A stretch of 63,572 bases of DNA from assembly GCA_002413745.1 (NCBI GenBank), contig DHXP01000049.1, forward strand, positions 1-63,572, read 5' to 3'. The stretch comes from Flavobacterium sp. UBA5153 (GTDB taxonomy: Bacteria; Bacteroidota; Bacteroidia; Flavobacteriales; Flavobacteriaceae). A program made the position numbers and the translations under genes. How positions within the stretch are numbered: the first letter of the stretch is position 1; each line of letters starts with the position of its first letter. Shown piece by piece: positions 50,177 through 59,046 of this stretch. The notes beneath the pieces were generated by a model, which searched no databases, was not told the DNA's origin, and saw only the letters and a program-made list of their open reading frames with translations.

Positions 50177-51895
50177 ATGAAAAACAAAACCAATCAAATA
50201 ACCGTAATATATATACTTATATCCATGTTTTTGGCTATTGTCTGTAATAAATTATTCCTAGAATATATTTCTCCAATAAAATACCTTTCCTATAGTTTCA
50301 TAAAAGACGCACTATTTATATTGATTTCCGGAATAATTCTTAAGTATGTCTTATCAAAAAACGACATTAAAAACTCCGCAGTTTTTAAAAAATTAAAGAA
50401 TACAAATGATGAAATTAAAGAATCTAATGAAAGGTATGATATTGTGGCAAAAGCAACAAGTGACACCATTTGGGATTGGAAAATACAGGAAGACAGCCTC
50501 TTATGGAACAAAGGAATTGAAGTTGTTTTTGGGTATAAACAAGACGAAGTAGGTAAAAGCTCGAAATGGTGGTTTGATAATATCCATCCGGAAGACAGCA
50601 TTAAAATGTCTATAAAACTATACTCATTTATAGAACAGAAAACCGAAAAATGGCAAGATCAATACCGATTTAAATGTGCTGATGGCTCCTATAAATACGT
50701 TTTGGACAGAGGATTCCTTTTAAAGGATGAAAATGGCAAAGCCGTAAGAATGATTGGAGCAATACAGGATATAACCAAGCAAAAAGAAGAAGAGCAACGA
50801 CTAAAATTATTGGAAACCGTAATTACCCAAACAAAAGACTCCATAATCATCACCGAAGCCGATTTAAATGATGGTAAAATTCCAAAAATAGTATATGTAA
50901 ATCCAGCATTTTCCATTATGTCCGGGTACCAGTCCAATGAGATTATTGGGAAATCCCCAAATATTTTAATGGGTCCAAATTCTGATAATAAAGAATATGA
51001 AAAACTAATCACTGCCATAAAAAACAGAGAAGAATGCCAGGTAGAAACCATCAGTTATACAAAAAACAAAGATGAATATTGGGTAAGTTTCTCCATGTTG
51101 CCTGTTTATAATTCAGATGGGGAACTTTCGCATTGGGTTTCGATACAAAGAGACATTTCAGAGGAGAAAAAACAAGAAGTAGAAAAAGAACAACTTATTC
51201 GGGAGTTAACACGAAACAATAAAGACCTACAGCAATTTTCCTACATTACTTCTCACAATCTTAGAGCCCCATTATCAAACTTAACCGGCCTGTTGAATTT
51301 AATCGAAGATATTCCCATCGAAAATCAAGAATTAAAGGAAATATTGGACGGTTTTAAAAAATCGACTCATTTATTAAATGAAACCATCAATGATTTAGTA
51401 AAAGTAATTGTCATAAAAGATAATCCATCCATTCAAAAAGAAGATATTGAATTAAAAGAGGCCTTTGAAAATGTCTTTAGCCAACTGGATTTTCTTATTG
51501 ATTTACACAAACCCATTATAAAAATTGATTTTGAAAAAGCATCTTTTTTAAATACAAACAAGGCCTATCTAGAAAGTATATTATTAAATCTATTGACCAA
51601 TTCCATAAAATACAAATCCGAAAATCAAAAATTAAAAATAACCATTACTACTAATCCCAATAAAGATGACGATACTATTACCATGGTTTTTAAGGATAAT
51701 GGAATAGGAATCGATTTAGAAAGGAATAGAAATAAGATTTTCGGTCTTTATCAAAGATTCCATGATTACCCTGACAGCAAAGGATTGGGGTTATATCTCG
51801 TGAAATCGCAAGTAGAAACTATGGGAGGAACCATCGGTATTGAAAGTGAAGTTGATAAAGGAACCGAATTTACATTAACGTTTAAAAACAAATAA
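50177..51895 (+). CDS. Membrane-bound PAS sensor histidine kinase (572 aa)
   Basis: Two N-terminal membrane helices (about residues 8-28 and 45-63) with a short loop are followed by two PAS/PAC domains (about 86-207 and 212-335), the His domain with His360 in TSHNLRAPLSN, and HATPase motifs NSIKYKSE, KDNGIGIDLERN and KGLGLYLVKSQVETMGG. The domain order, the catalytic half and the companion regulator match the pair at 38258-40475, suggesting duplication and change of the input side. Followed after five bases by a response regulator. Confidence 0.92.
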   Translation: MKNKTNQITVIYILISMFLAIVCNKLFLEYISPIKYLSYSFIKDALFILISGIILKYVLSKNDIKNSAVFKKLKNTNDEIKESNERYDIVAKATSDTIWDWKIQEDSLLWNKGIEVVFGYKQDEVGKSSKWWFDNIHPEDSIKMSIKLYSFIEQKTEKWQDQYRFKCADGSYKYVLDRGFLLKDENGKAVRMIGAIQDITKQKEEEQRLKLLETVITQTKDSIIITEADLNDGKIPKIVYVNPAFSIMSGYQSNEIIGKSPNILMGPNSDNKEYEKLITAIKNREECQVETISYTKNKDEYWVSFSMLPVYNSDGELSHWVSIQRDISEEKKQEVEKEQLIRELTRNNKDLQQFSYITSHNLRAPLSNLTGLLNLIEDIPIENQELKEILDGFKKSTHLLNETINDLVKVIVIKDNPSIQKEDIELKEAFENVFSQLDFLIDLHKPIIKIDFEKASFLNTNKAYLESILLNLLTNSIKYKSENQKLKITITTNPNKDDDTITMVFKDNGIGIDLERNRNKIFGLYQRFHDYPDSKGLGLYLVKSQVETMGGTIGIESEVDKGTEFTLTFKNK

Positions 51896-51900
51896 AAAAT

Positions 51901-52320
51901 ATGTTGGACACCATTTTATGTATTGATGACGATCCCATTACCATAATGTTATGCAAAATGGTAATTACAAAAGCCTCCTTTTCAAACAAAGTAATCACGG
52001 CATCTAACGGTGAAGAAGCCTTGCGCTATTTTAACACGCTCAAATCCCTGACTGATGACAATAAATCAACAACATACCCCCAATTAATTTTTTTGGATCT
52101 AAACATGCCTGTAATGGGTGGTTGGGAATTTTTGGATTGCTTTAATACCGAAGACTATTCTGATTTTAATGCCTCAAAAGTTATTATACTTTCTTCAACA
52201 ATTGACCCGGAAGATTTAGAGAAGTCAAAAAAATACCCTATGGTAATTGATTTTTTATCAAAACCAGTTTCTAAAGAGATGCTTGAATATATAAAAACAA
52301 AATTTAATATTACTTCATAA
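51901..52320 (+). CDS. Single-domain response regulator (139 aa)
   Basis: A receiver domain with CIDDDPITIML, phospho-acceptor Asp66 in FLDLNMPVMGGW, SST switch (VIILSSTIDPED) and Lys in DFLSKPVSKE. No output domain. Five bases after the kinase stop; a cognate pair is likely. It resembles the regulator at 40074 along its whole length. A terminator follows directly. Confidence 0.93.
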   Translation: MLDTILCIDDDPITIMLCKMVITKASFSNKVITASNGEEALRYFNTLKSLTDDNKSTTYPQLIFLDLNMPVMGGWEFLDCFNTEDYSDFNASKVIILSSTIDPEDLEKSKKYPMVIDFLSKPVSKEMLEYIKTKFNITS

Positions 52321-52352
52321 AAAAAGCTCTCAAAAATGAGAGCTTTTTTTTA
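52321..52352 (+). terminator. Rho-independent terminator after the second kinase/regulator pair
   Basis: AGCTCTCA and TGAGAGCT pair around AAAA, followed by a long T-run. With the A-run on its left it may also serve the rpsT transcript from the other side. Confidence 0.88.
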
Positions 52353-52371
52353 TATCCATAAATTGTAATAG

Positions 52372-52623
52372 TTACAATTTAGAAACGTGTTTCGTTAATT
52401 TAGATTTCAAATTAGACGCTTTGTTATCATGAATGATATTCTTTTTAGCTAATTTATCAATCATAGAAATTACGCTCGACAATTTAGAAGCAGCATCTAC
52501 TTTATCAGTAGCTATTCTTAATGCTTTGATTGCATTACGAGTAGTCTTATGTTGATATCTGTTTAGAACTCTTCTTTTTTCGTTGCTTCTAATTCTCTTT
52601 AAAGCTGACTTATGATTTGCCAT
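52372..52623 (-). CDS. rpsT: Small ribosomal subunit protein bS20
   Basis: The ATG at 52623 gives the standard 83-residue S20 protein: MANHKSALKRIRSNEKRRVL, then NAIKALRIATDK and HDNKASNLKSKLTKHVSKL. It binds 16S rRNA as a three-helix bundle in the small subunit. An ATG further upstream would extend into the tRNA gene and is rejected. It lies 37 bases after tRNA-Glu on the same strand, so both probably share one transcript from 52759. Confidence 0.97.
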   Translation of the reverse strand: MANHKSALKRIRSNEKRRVLNRYQHKTTRNAIKALRIATDKVDAASKLSSVISMIDKLAKKNIIHDNKASNLKSKLTKHVSKL

Positions 52624-52659
52624 TTTCTTGAATAATTTTTTCTTTATTAATTTTTTTTG

Positions 52660-52731
52660 TAGCCCGTAGCGGAATCGAACCGCTCTTACATGGATGAAAA
52701 CCATGCGTCCTAACCGATAGACGAACGGGCC
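52660..52731 (-). tRNA. tRNA-Glu (anticodon TTC)
   Basis: A full cloverleaf on the minus strand: acceptor GGCCCGT with ACGGGCT (first pair G-U), D arm with TCTATCGGTTAGGA, anticodon stem CATGG/CCATG around loop TTTTCAT, T arm GCGGTTCGATTCCGC. CCA is not encoded. Anticodon TTC reads GAA and GAG. Confidence 0.97.
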
Positions 52732-52751
52732 ATACTTCTCTAATGCGGATG

Positions 52752-52759
52752 CAAAAATA
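52752..52759 (-). promoter_or_regulatory. Core promoter (TATTTTTG) of tRNA-Glu and rpsT
   Basis: A TAnnTTTG match on the minus strand, 20 bases before the tRNA 5' end. Confidence 0.62.
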
Positions 52760-52809
52760 CAACTATTTTTTAGACGTGCAATAGTAGAAGCAAAAAAAAT
52801 ATTTTTTTT

Positions 52810-54288
52810 TTAATATGCCTTCGCAAACAAGACTCTTCCAACAGAAGGATTCCCAGTGAGAATACAGCTTCCAGCCTGCTCTACTCTATCTAAAGGTATG
52901 CATCTAATAGTCGCTTTTGTCAAATTCTTAATTTTCTCTTCGGTCTCCGCAGTTCCATCCCAATGGGCGGATACAAAGCCTCCTTTACCTTCTAATGCCT
53001 CCTTAAACTCCTCAAAACTATTCACTTCGGTAATATGCGTATCACGATATTCTAAGGCTTTATTGAATAAATCAATCTGAATTTGTTCCAAAAGTTTTTG
53101 GATATAAATTGCAATTTCATCCTTACTTATCGTCTCTTTCGACAAATTATCTCGTCTTGTTATCTCGAAAGTTCCATTTTCTAAATCTTTTGGACCAACA
53201 GCAATTCGAACAGGAACTCCTTTTAATTCCCATTCCGCAAATTTAAATCCTGGTTTTTGGGTAGTTCTGTCGTCATATTTTACCACAATTTTTAATTCTT
53301 TCAATTGTGAAACCAATATATTGACCGCAGCAGTAATTTCATCTAATTGTTCATCTGTTTTATAAATAGGAACAATAACCACTTGGATAGGCGCCAAATT
53401 TGGAGGTAAAACCAATCCTTTATCATCTGAATGCGTCATTACCAAAGCACCCATCAATCGGGTAGAAACCCCCCAAGAAGTTCCCCAAACGTATTCCTGT
53501 TTCCCTTCGGCATTAGCAAATTTCACATCAAAAGCCTTGGCAAAATTCTGTCCCAAGAAGTGTGAAGTTCCTGCTTGTAAAGCTTTCCCATCCTGCATTA
53601 ATGCTTCGATACAATAAGTTTCTTCGGCTCCGGCAAAACGTTCGGTTTCTGTTTTGATTCCTTTTATAACTGGAATTGCCATGAAATTCTCGGCAAACTC
53701 GGCATATACATTCATCATCTTTTCGGATTCCTCAATAGCTTCACTTCTTGTAGCGTGTGCAGTATGGCCTTCCTGCCATAAAAATTCGGCGGTTCTCAAG
53801 AATAATCGTGTTCTCATTTCCCATCGCACCACATTTGCCCATTGGTTAATCAACAAAGGTAAATCTCTATAGGATTGAACCCATCCTTTAAAGGTGGACC
53901 AAATTATCGCTTCGCTTGTGGGACGAACAATAAGTTCTTCTTCGAGTTTTGCATTGGGATCAACCATTAACTTCCCAGGATTATCAGGGTCGTTTTTTAA
54001 TCTATAGTGAGTCACGATAGCACATTCTTTAGCGAAACCTTCGGCATTTTTTTCTTCGGCTTCAAACATGCTTTTCGGAACAAACAAAGGAAAGTAGGCG
54101 TTTTGATGTCCTGTTTCTTTGAATTTTCTGTCTAATTCTGCTTGCATTTTTTCCCAAATTGCATAACCGTAAGGTTTGATAACCATACAGCCTCTAACTC
54201 CTGAATTTTCGGCTAAATCGGCTTTTACAACCAGCTCATTATACCATTTTGAATAATCGTCTGCTCGTGTGGTAAGGTTCTTGCTCAT
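52810..54288 (-). CDS. proS: Prolyl-tRNA synthetase
   Basis: A class II aminoacyl-tRNA synthetase of the short (archaeal/eukaryotic-like) type, 492 residues, without the editing insert. The motifs are present: [17 protein letters not shown], motif 2 ([20 protein letters not shown]), and motif 3 ([20 protein letters not shown]); the C-terminal anticodon domain has [14 protein letters not shown]. It charges tRNA-Pro. The promoter TAGTTTTG at 54349-54342 diverges from the next gene. Length and termini are complete. Confidence 0.96.
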   Translation of the reverse strand: MSKNLTTRADDYSKWYNELVVKADLAENSGVRGCMVIKPYGYAIWEKMQAELDRKFKETGHQNAYFPLFVPKSMFEAEEKNAEGFAKECAIVTHYRLKNDPDNPGKLMVDPNAKLEEELIVRPTSEAIIWSTFKGWVQSYRDLPLLINQWANVVRWEMRTRLFLRTAEFLWQEGHTAHATRSEAIEESEKMMNVYAEFAENFMAIPVIKGIKTETERFAGAEETYCIEALMQDGKALQAGTSHFLGQNFAKAFDVKFANAEGKQEYVWGTSWGVSTRLMGALVMTHSDDKGLVLPPNLAPIQVVIVPIYKTDEQLDEITAAVNILVSQLKELKIVVKYDDRTTQKPGFKFAEWELKGVPVRIAVGPKDLENGTFEITRRDNLSKETISKDEIAIYIQKLLEQIQIDLFNKALEYRDTHITEVNSFEEFKEALEGKGGFVSAHWDGTAETEEKIKNLTKATIRCIPLDRVEQAGSCILTGNPSVGRVLFAKAY

Positions 54289-54341
54289 ATTGAATAGTTT
54301 GGCACAAATTTTGTTTTATTTTTTTTAACTAAATAGTTCAG

Positions 54342-54359
54342 CAAAACTAACTATTTTTG
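54342..54359. promoter_or_regulatory. Divergent core promoters of proS and the Tyr/Gly-rich lipoprotein gene
   Basis: TAGTTTTG on the minus strand (54349-54342) and TATTTTTG on the plus strand (54352-54359) are two bases apart, so both genes start from a shared region. Confidence 0.6.
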
Positions 54360-54389
54360 TAGTGTGCAACAATAAAAAAACCCACAGAT

Positions 54390-55364
54390 ATGAAAACTAA
54401 TATTTTTTCCTCCCGAAATGCCTCACTTTATTCACTAATTGGATTTTTGAGTATTCTGGTAACCTCTTGTGGCTCTTATCAAAATAGCTCCTATTATGAT
54501 ACTGATGGTATTTACGGAAATACTGAAAACAGAAATACTGAAAAAGTGGTTCAGGACAATAAAAATAATCACTACAAAGGTTATTTTAATTCCTTGCAGA
54601 ACAATAATCAACCCACAGAAATTTTTACTGATGTAAATAATTATGGCAATTACAACACTTCAAACGATACTATCCAGAATTCAAACCAAGATTATGCCGA
54701 TTGGGGAAACAATTCCGGAACAACTTCCATAAATGTTTACACTAATCCTTGGAATATGTCAATGGGATTTGGGTTTGGCTATCCTTATTATGGTTATGGA
54801 TTCGGTTATCCTTATTACGGGTACGGTTGGGGCTATCCAAGTTATGGTTGGAATTATCCTTATTACGGATGGGGTTATTCCGGTTATGGTTACGGATATT
54901 CTGGTTATGGCTATAACAATTCTAATTATTCTTATAATCCAAGTCGAAGAGGTTCATCCTATTCCAATACAATAAGCGGCAGTAGGTATTCTCAAACAAA
55001 AACTAGCTCGGTAGCAAATACTGGTAATTACAGAACTTCCGCTCCTACTTCTAACGTATCCAGAAGCAGTTCGACTAATTATAGAAGTAGCCCAACAACT
55101 AATTACAGAAGTAATTATATTATTAATAATACCACTAGAAACAGTACTTTACTTAATAGAAGAAGTTCGCAAACTCAAAATAATTCGTCCAATTATCCTA
55201 CAAGATCTAGATCAACATACACAAATACACAACAAAGTTCCAGCAATTCAACAAGAAACCAGAGTTATACTCCTTCAAGTTCAAATGACGGAGGGGGAAG
55301 GTCTTCTGGCGGTGGATCATATGGCGGCGGTGGTGGAAGATCTTCAGGTGGCGGAAGAAGATAA
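54390..55364 (+). CDS. Tyr/Gly/Ser/Asn-rich lipoprotein (324 aa)
   Basis: The signal peptide ends in lipobox LVTSC (Cys at about residue 27), so the protein is likely a lipoprotein. Residues 110-185 are short repeats of Tyr, Gly, Trp and Pro (GFGYPYYGYGWGYP type); 185-290 are rich in Ser, Asn, Arg and Thr; the end (GGGRSSGGGSYGGGGG) is Gly-rich. The composition is like extracellular or low-complexity surface proteins; no function is known. The 3' end runs into the next gene's leader. Confidence 0.82.
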   Translation: MKTNIFSSRNASLYSLIGFLSILVTSCGSYQNSSYYDTDGIYGNTENRNTEKVVQDNKNNHYKGYFNSLQNNNQPTEIFTDVNNYGNYNTSNDTIQNSNQDYADWGNNSGTTSINVYTNPWNMSMGFGFGYPYYGYGFGYPYYGYGWGYPSYGWNYPYYGWGYSGYGYGYSGYGYNNSNYSYNPSRRGSSYSNTISGSRYSQTKTSSVANTGNYRTSAPTSNVSRSSSTNYRSSPTTNYRSNYIINNTTRNSTLLNRRSSQTQNNSSNYPTRSRSTYTNTQQSSSNSTRNQSYTPSSSNDGGGRSSGGGSYGGGGGRSSGGGRR

Positions 55365-55413
55365 TTATTTATTCCATTTCATAAAACAAAAACAAACCCT
55401 TACTCTACATAAA

Positions 55414-56919
55414 ATGAAAAAGTACATATTCCTACTATTTGCCGGCTTCACTTTAAGCGTTGCCCAGGCACAAGAAATAACAGATGCTGTGCGATACGCA
55501 CAAGACAACTTAAATGGAACGGCACGTTTTAGAGCTATGAGTGGTGCTTTTGGGGCTCTCGGCGGTGATTTGTCTTCCATAAACATAAACCCCGCAGGTT
55601 CAGCAGTTTTTTCAAATAATCAAATTGCGATAACCCTAAGCAATTACAACACAAAAAATAATTCCGATTATTTTGGAACCAAAACAACCCAAAAGGACAA
55701 CTCATTTGACCCAAATCAAGCCGGTGGTGTTTTCGTGTTTAAAAACCAGAATTCAAATGGCAATTGGAAAAAGATTTCGTTGGCTATAAACTATGAAAAC
55801 ACGAATAATTTTAACAATTCATTGTTTTCTGCAGGAACTAATCCGACAAATTCAGCGGCTAATTATTTTTTATATTATGCCAATGGAGTACCATTAAATA
55901 CTTTGGAGAACTCAACCTATGGGGAATTAGACCACGGTGCACAACAAGCTTTTTTGGGTTACCAAGGTTATGTTATAGATCCTGTTGACAGTAATAATCC
56001 AAATAACACCTCCTATACTTCAAATGTTCGTCCTGGCGGAAATTACTATCAAGAGAACAACATCTATACTAAAGGTTATAATGGAAAATTATCCTTTAAT
56101 GCTGCAACATCCTATAAGGATAAATTATATTTAGGGATAAACTTAAATTCGCATTTTACAGATTATACCCAATCTTCCAGTTTTTATGAAGACAATAACA
56201 ACACTTTGGATAGCAATGACAGGGTAAATAGATTGCAGTTTGACAATGAATTATATACTCACGGCACAGGATTTTCATTTCAAATAGGAGCCATTGCGAA
56301 AATAACCAATGAAATCCGTTTAGGATTGGCATACGAATCACCTACCTGGTATCATTTGAGTGATGAGTTATCACAAAAACTAGTGGCAGTGAGCAGTAAT
56401 ACGAGTGGCGAATTACCCCCAGATGTTGTAGATCCAAAAATCACCAATTATTATGCCCCTTACAAATTACAAACGCCAAGCAAGTTTACAGGAAGTTTTG
56501 CTTATGTTTTCGGGAAATCCGGATTAATAAGTATTGATTACGCCATAAAAGATTATAGCAACACTAAATTTCAGCCCGAAAACGACTCTTATTATAGAGA
56601 CGTAAATAGCTATATGAGTGCTACCCTTAAAAGCACGAATGAATTGCGACTAGGTGCCGAATATAAAATTAAGGAATGGAGTCTGCGTGGCGGTTACCGT
56701 TATGAACAAAGTCCTTATAAAAATGCGACAACTATTGGTGATTTGAATGGTTATTCCGCAGGATTGGGATATGATTTTGGTTCAACCAAATTGGATTTGG
56801 CTTATTCATCAGCACAAAGAGATTCACAACAAGGATTTTTTAGTAATGGTTTTACTGATGGCGCCAAAATAAATTCGACAAATAATAACATTTCCTTGAC
56901 TTTGTTGTTTGAATTGTAA
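55414..56919 (+). CDS. OmpP1/FadL-like outer membrane protein (501 aa)
   Basis: The ATG at 55414 gives signal peptide KKYIFLLFAGFTLSVAQAQE; a longer frame from 55285 is rejected since it overlaps the lipoprotein gene. NGTARFRAMSGAFGALGGDL with NPAGSAVF is the FadL hatch motif; the rest is alternating amphipathic strands ending in Leu-Phe-Glu-Leu. This is a 14-strand-barrel transporter of hydrophobic compounds in the FadL family; the substrate is unknown. Followed by a terminator. Confidence 0.88.
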   Translation: MKKYIFLLFAGFTLSVAQAQEITDAVRYAQDNLNGTARFRAMSGAFGALGGDLSSININPAGSAVFSNNQIAITLSNYNTKNNSDYFGTKTTQKDNSFDPNQAGGVFVFKNQNSNGNWKKISLAINYENTNNFNNSLFSAGTNPTNSAANYFLYYANGVPLNTLENSTYGELDHGAQQAFLGYQGYVIDPVDSNNPNNTSYTSNVRPGGNYYQENNIYTKGYNGKLSFNAATSYKDKLYLGINLNSHFTDYTQSSSFYEDNNNTLDSNDRVNRLQFDNELYTHGTGFSFQIGAIAKITNEIRLGLAYESPTWYHLSDELSQKLVAVSSNTSGELPPDVVDPKITNYYAPYKLQTPSKFTGSFAYVFGKSGLISIDYAIKDYSNTKFQPENDSYYRDVNSYMSATLKSTNELRLGAEYKIKEWSLRGGYRYEQSPYKNATTIGDLNGYSAGLGYDFGSTKLDLAYSSAQRDSQQGFFSNGFTDGAKINSTNNNISLTLLFEL

Positions 56920-56973
56920 AGCACCCTAAGCATGAAGGAGGGAACTTGTGATACTTAAAAAAAACAGATTTAA

Positions 56974-57008
56974 ACCACTTTTGATTTTATACCAGAAGTG
57001 GTTTTTTT
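56974..57008 (+). terminator. Terminator after the OmpP1/FadL-like gene
   Basis: AACCACTTTTG and CAGAAGTGGTT pair (one G-T) around a ten-base loop, followed by a T-run. Confidence 0.78.
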
Positions 57009-57042
57009 CGAAAGGTTGTTAAAACCCAAAAGTTTATAAAAT

Positions 57043-57101
57043 AGCCCCGATAGCAATGAAAATCCCACGCTTTTGGACGTGGATTGCAATGAATAGCGGG
57101 A
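57043..57101. repeat. Dispersed hairpin repeat, AGCCCYGATAGC family, copy 2
   Basis: AGCCCCGATAGCAATGAAAA, a CCACG-CTTTTGGA-CGTGG hairpin, and GATTGCAATGAATAGCGGGA. The outer frame matches copy 1 at 3914; only the centre differs. Confidence 0.7.
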
Positions 57102-57151
57102 CTAAAGGTTCATAAATAAACAAAGGTTGATGCTCCTAAAAATAAAAATCG

Positions 57152-57159
57152 TAATTTTG
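57152..57159 (+). promoter_or_regulatory. rimO core promoter (TAATTTTG)
   Basis: A TAnnTTTG match 32 bases before the ATG at 57192. Confidence 0.55.
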
Positions 57160-57191
57160 CCGACTTCCCAAATTATCGGGAGTATAAATCT

Positions 57192-58493
57192 ATGAGAACC
57201 AAGTCTTTAAAAAAGAACAAAATCAACGTAATTACCCTTGGGTGTTCGAAAAATGTGTATGATAGCGAAGTGCTTATGGGACAGCTAAAAGCTAGCGGAA
57301 AAGATGTCGTACACGAAGAAGAAGGAAACATCGTTGTCATCAATACCTGTGGATTTATTGATAATGCCAAGGCAGAATCAATAAATATGATTCTGGAATA
57401 TGCCGACAAAAAAGAACGGGGTTTAGTTGATAAAGTTTTTGTTACTGGATGCCTATCAGAACGATACCGCCCTGATTTAGAAAAAGAAATCCCCAATGTG
57501 GACCAGTTTTTTGGCACAACAGAATTGCCTGCTTTGCTAAAAGCTTTGGGTGCCGATTATAAACACGAATTGCTTGGCGAACGCTTGACGACAACTCCAA
57601 AAAATTATGCCTATTTGAAAATTGCCGAAGGCTGTGACAGACCGTGCAGTTTTTGTGCCATTCCAATTATGCGTGGCAAACACGTTTCGCAAACCATAGA
57701 AAAACTGGTGAAAGAAGCTGAAGGTTTGGCTAAAAATGGCGTGAAAGAACTGATTTTGATTGCGCAGGATTTGACTTATTACGGCTTGGATATTTACAAA
57801 AAACGTAATCTTGGCGAATTATTGGAGGCCTTGATAAAAGTAGAAGGTATCGAATGGATTCGTTTGCACTACGCCTTCCCTACCGGTTTCCCGATGGATG
57901 TTTTGGAAATTATGAAGCGCGAACCCAAGATTTGTAATTATATTGATATTCCGTTACAGCACATTTCGGATTCCATTTTGAAATCAATGCGTCGCGGAAC
58001 CACAAAAGAAAAAACGACAAAATTAATACAAGAATTTCGCACGGCAGTTCCCGGAATGACAATCAGAACGACTTTGATTGTGGGTTATCCCGGAGAAACC
58101 CAGGAAGATTTTGAAATCATGAGAGACTGGGTTCAGGAAATGAAGTTTGAACGTTTGGGTTGTTTTACCTATTCACATGAAGAAAACACACATGCCTACT
58201 TACTTGAAGATGATGTTCCCGAAGAAGTGAAACAAAATCGAGCCAACGAAATAATGGAAATTCAATCGCAAATTTCATGGGATTTAAACCAAGAGAAAAT
58301 TGGCAAAACATTCCGTTGTATCATCGACAGAAAAGAAGGCACGCATTTCGTGGGAAGAACCGAATTTGATAGTCCTGACGTGGATAATGAAGTACTGATT
58401 GACGCTTCGAAACATTACGTAAAAACCGGCGAATTTGTAATGGTAAAAATTACCGATGCAACCGAATTTGATTTATATGCAGAACCTGTTTAA
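57192..58493 (+). CDS. rimO: Ribosomal protein uS12 methylthiotransferase RimO
   Basis: A radical-SAM enzyme that adds a methylthio group to an Asp of ribosomal protein S12. The N-terminal UPF0004 domain has INVITLGCSKNVYDSEVLMG and NTCGFIDNAK with its Cys residues for the first cluster, the radical-SAM domain has CDRPCSFCAIPIMRGKH, and the C-terminal TRAM domain ends with VMVKITDATEFDLYAEPV. The 433-residue length is the family norm. The message continues to a Gly-rich secreted protein 48 bases later. Confidence 0.95.
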   Translation: MRTKSLKKNKINVITLGCSKNVYDSEVLMGQLKASGKDVVHEEEGNIVVINTCGFIDNAKAESINMILEYADKKERGLVDKVFVTGCLSERYRPDLEKEIPNVDQFFGTTELPALLKALGADYKHELLGERLTTTPKNYAYLKIAEGCDRPCSFCAIPIMRGKHVSQTIEKLVKEAEGLAKNGVKELILIAQDLTYYGLDIYKKRNLGELLEALIKVEGIEWIRLHYAFPTGFPMDVLEIMKREPKICNYIDIPLQHISDSILKSMRRGTTKEKTTKLIQEFRTAVPGMTIRTTLIVGYPGETQEDFEIMRDWVQEMKFERLGCFTYSHEENTHAYLLEDDVPEEVKQNRANEIMEIQSQISWDLNQEKIGKTFRCIIDRKEGTHFVGRTEFDSPDVDNEVLIDASKHYVKTGEFVMVKITDATEFDLYAEPV

Positions 58494-58541
58494 ATTTACG
58501 ATATTTTTTTTTTGATAAACAACAATTTAAAAACACCAAAC

Positions 58542-59045
58542 ATGAAAACATTACAAATAATACTGGTAAGCACATTTTTGCTATTATCTATTAATACTAT
58601 TTCTGCCCAATATGGTGGTTATGGCGGTGGTGGTTATGGTGGTGGTTATGGTGGTGGTGGTTATGGTGGCGGAATGAATCGAGGCATGAATCGAGACATG
58701 AATCAAGAAAGTCATCAGGAAAAACCAAAAGAAATTCCAGTGGAAGTAACAGTTGCCAAGATAATTGATGAAATGAAAACCGAAATCAATCTTGATGAAC
58801 TTCAGACAATTGCAATTTCAAATGTTCTGACAGAAAGTATAAGAACTCAAGGTATATTACTGAAACAAGTTGCTAGCCAAGAGGATCAAATAAAAGATTT
58901 TAAAGCGCTTTCAGAAACTACTGACAGAAAGATAATGGAATTTCTGAACGAAGATCAAAAACCAAAATACCTTGCTTTTAAAGAAGACCGAAAAAACCAA
59001 AAGAAATCTCGTTCCGGAAGAAAACATAAAGACGAAACCAAATAG
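58542..59045 (+). CDS. Gly-rich secreted protein with C-terminal helical domain (167 aa)
   Basis: ATG at 58542, giving signal peptide KTLQIILVSTFLLLSINTIS-AQ. Residues 23-45 are Gly/Tyr (YGGYGGGGYGG) repeats, followed by Met-Asn-Arg repeats and a helical domain (VAKIIDEMKTEINLDELQTI, IMEFLNEDQKPKYLAFKEDR), which resembles the Spy/CpxP-like LTxxQ-type chaperones of the periplasm (with EDQKPKYL as the motif); this is inferred. The tail is basic. The stop is separated by one base from the next ATG. Confidence 0.75.
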   Translation: MKTLQIILVSTFLLLSINTISAQYGGYGGGGYGGGYGGGGYGGGMNRGMNRDMNQESHQEKPKEIPVEVTVAKIIDEMKTEINLDELQTIAISNVLTESIRTQGILLKQVASQEDQIKDFKALSETTDRKIMEFLNEDQKPKYLAFKEDRKNQKKSRSGRKHKDETK

Positions 59046-59046
59046 G

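Noticed and set aside
54733-54975. 80-codon overlapping frame in the Tyr/Gly-rich gene
   Set aside because: A shifted reading of the same repeats; it lacks a start context and signal.
55285-55413. 43-residue N-terminal extension of the OmpP1/FadL-like gene
   Set aside because: It overlaps the end of the preceding lipoprotein gene; the start at 55414 gives a proper signal peptide.
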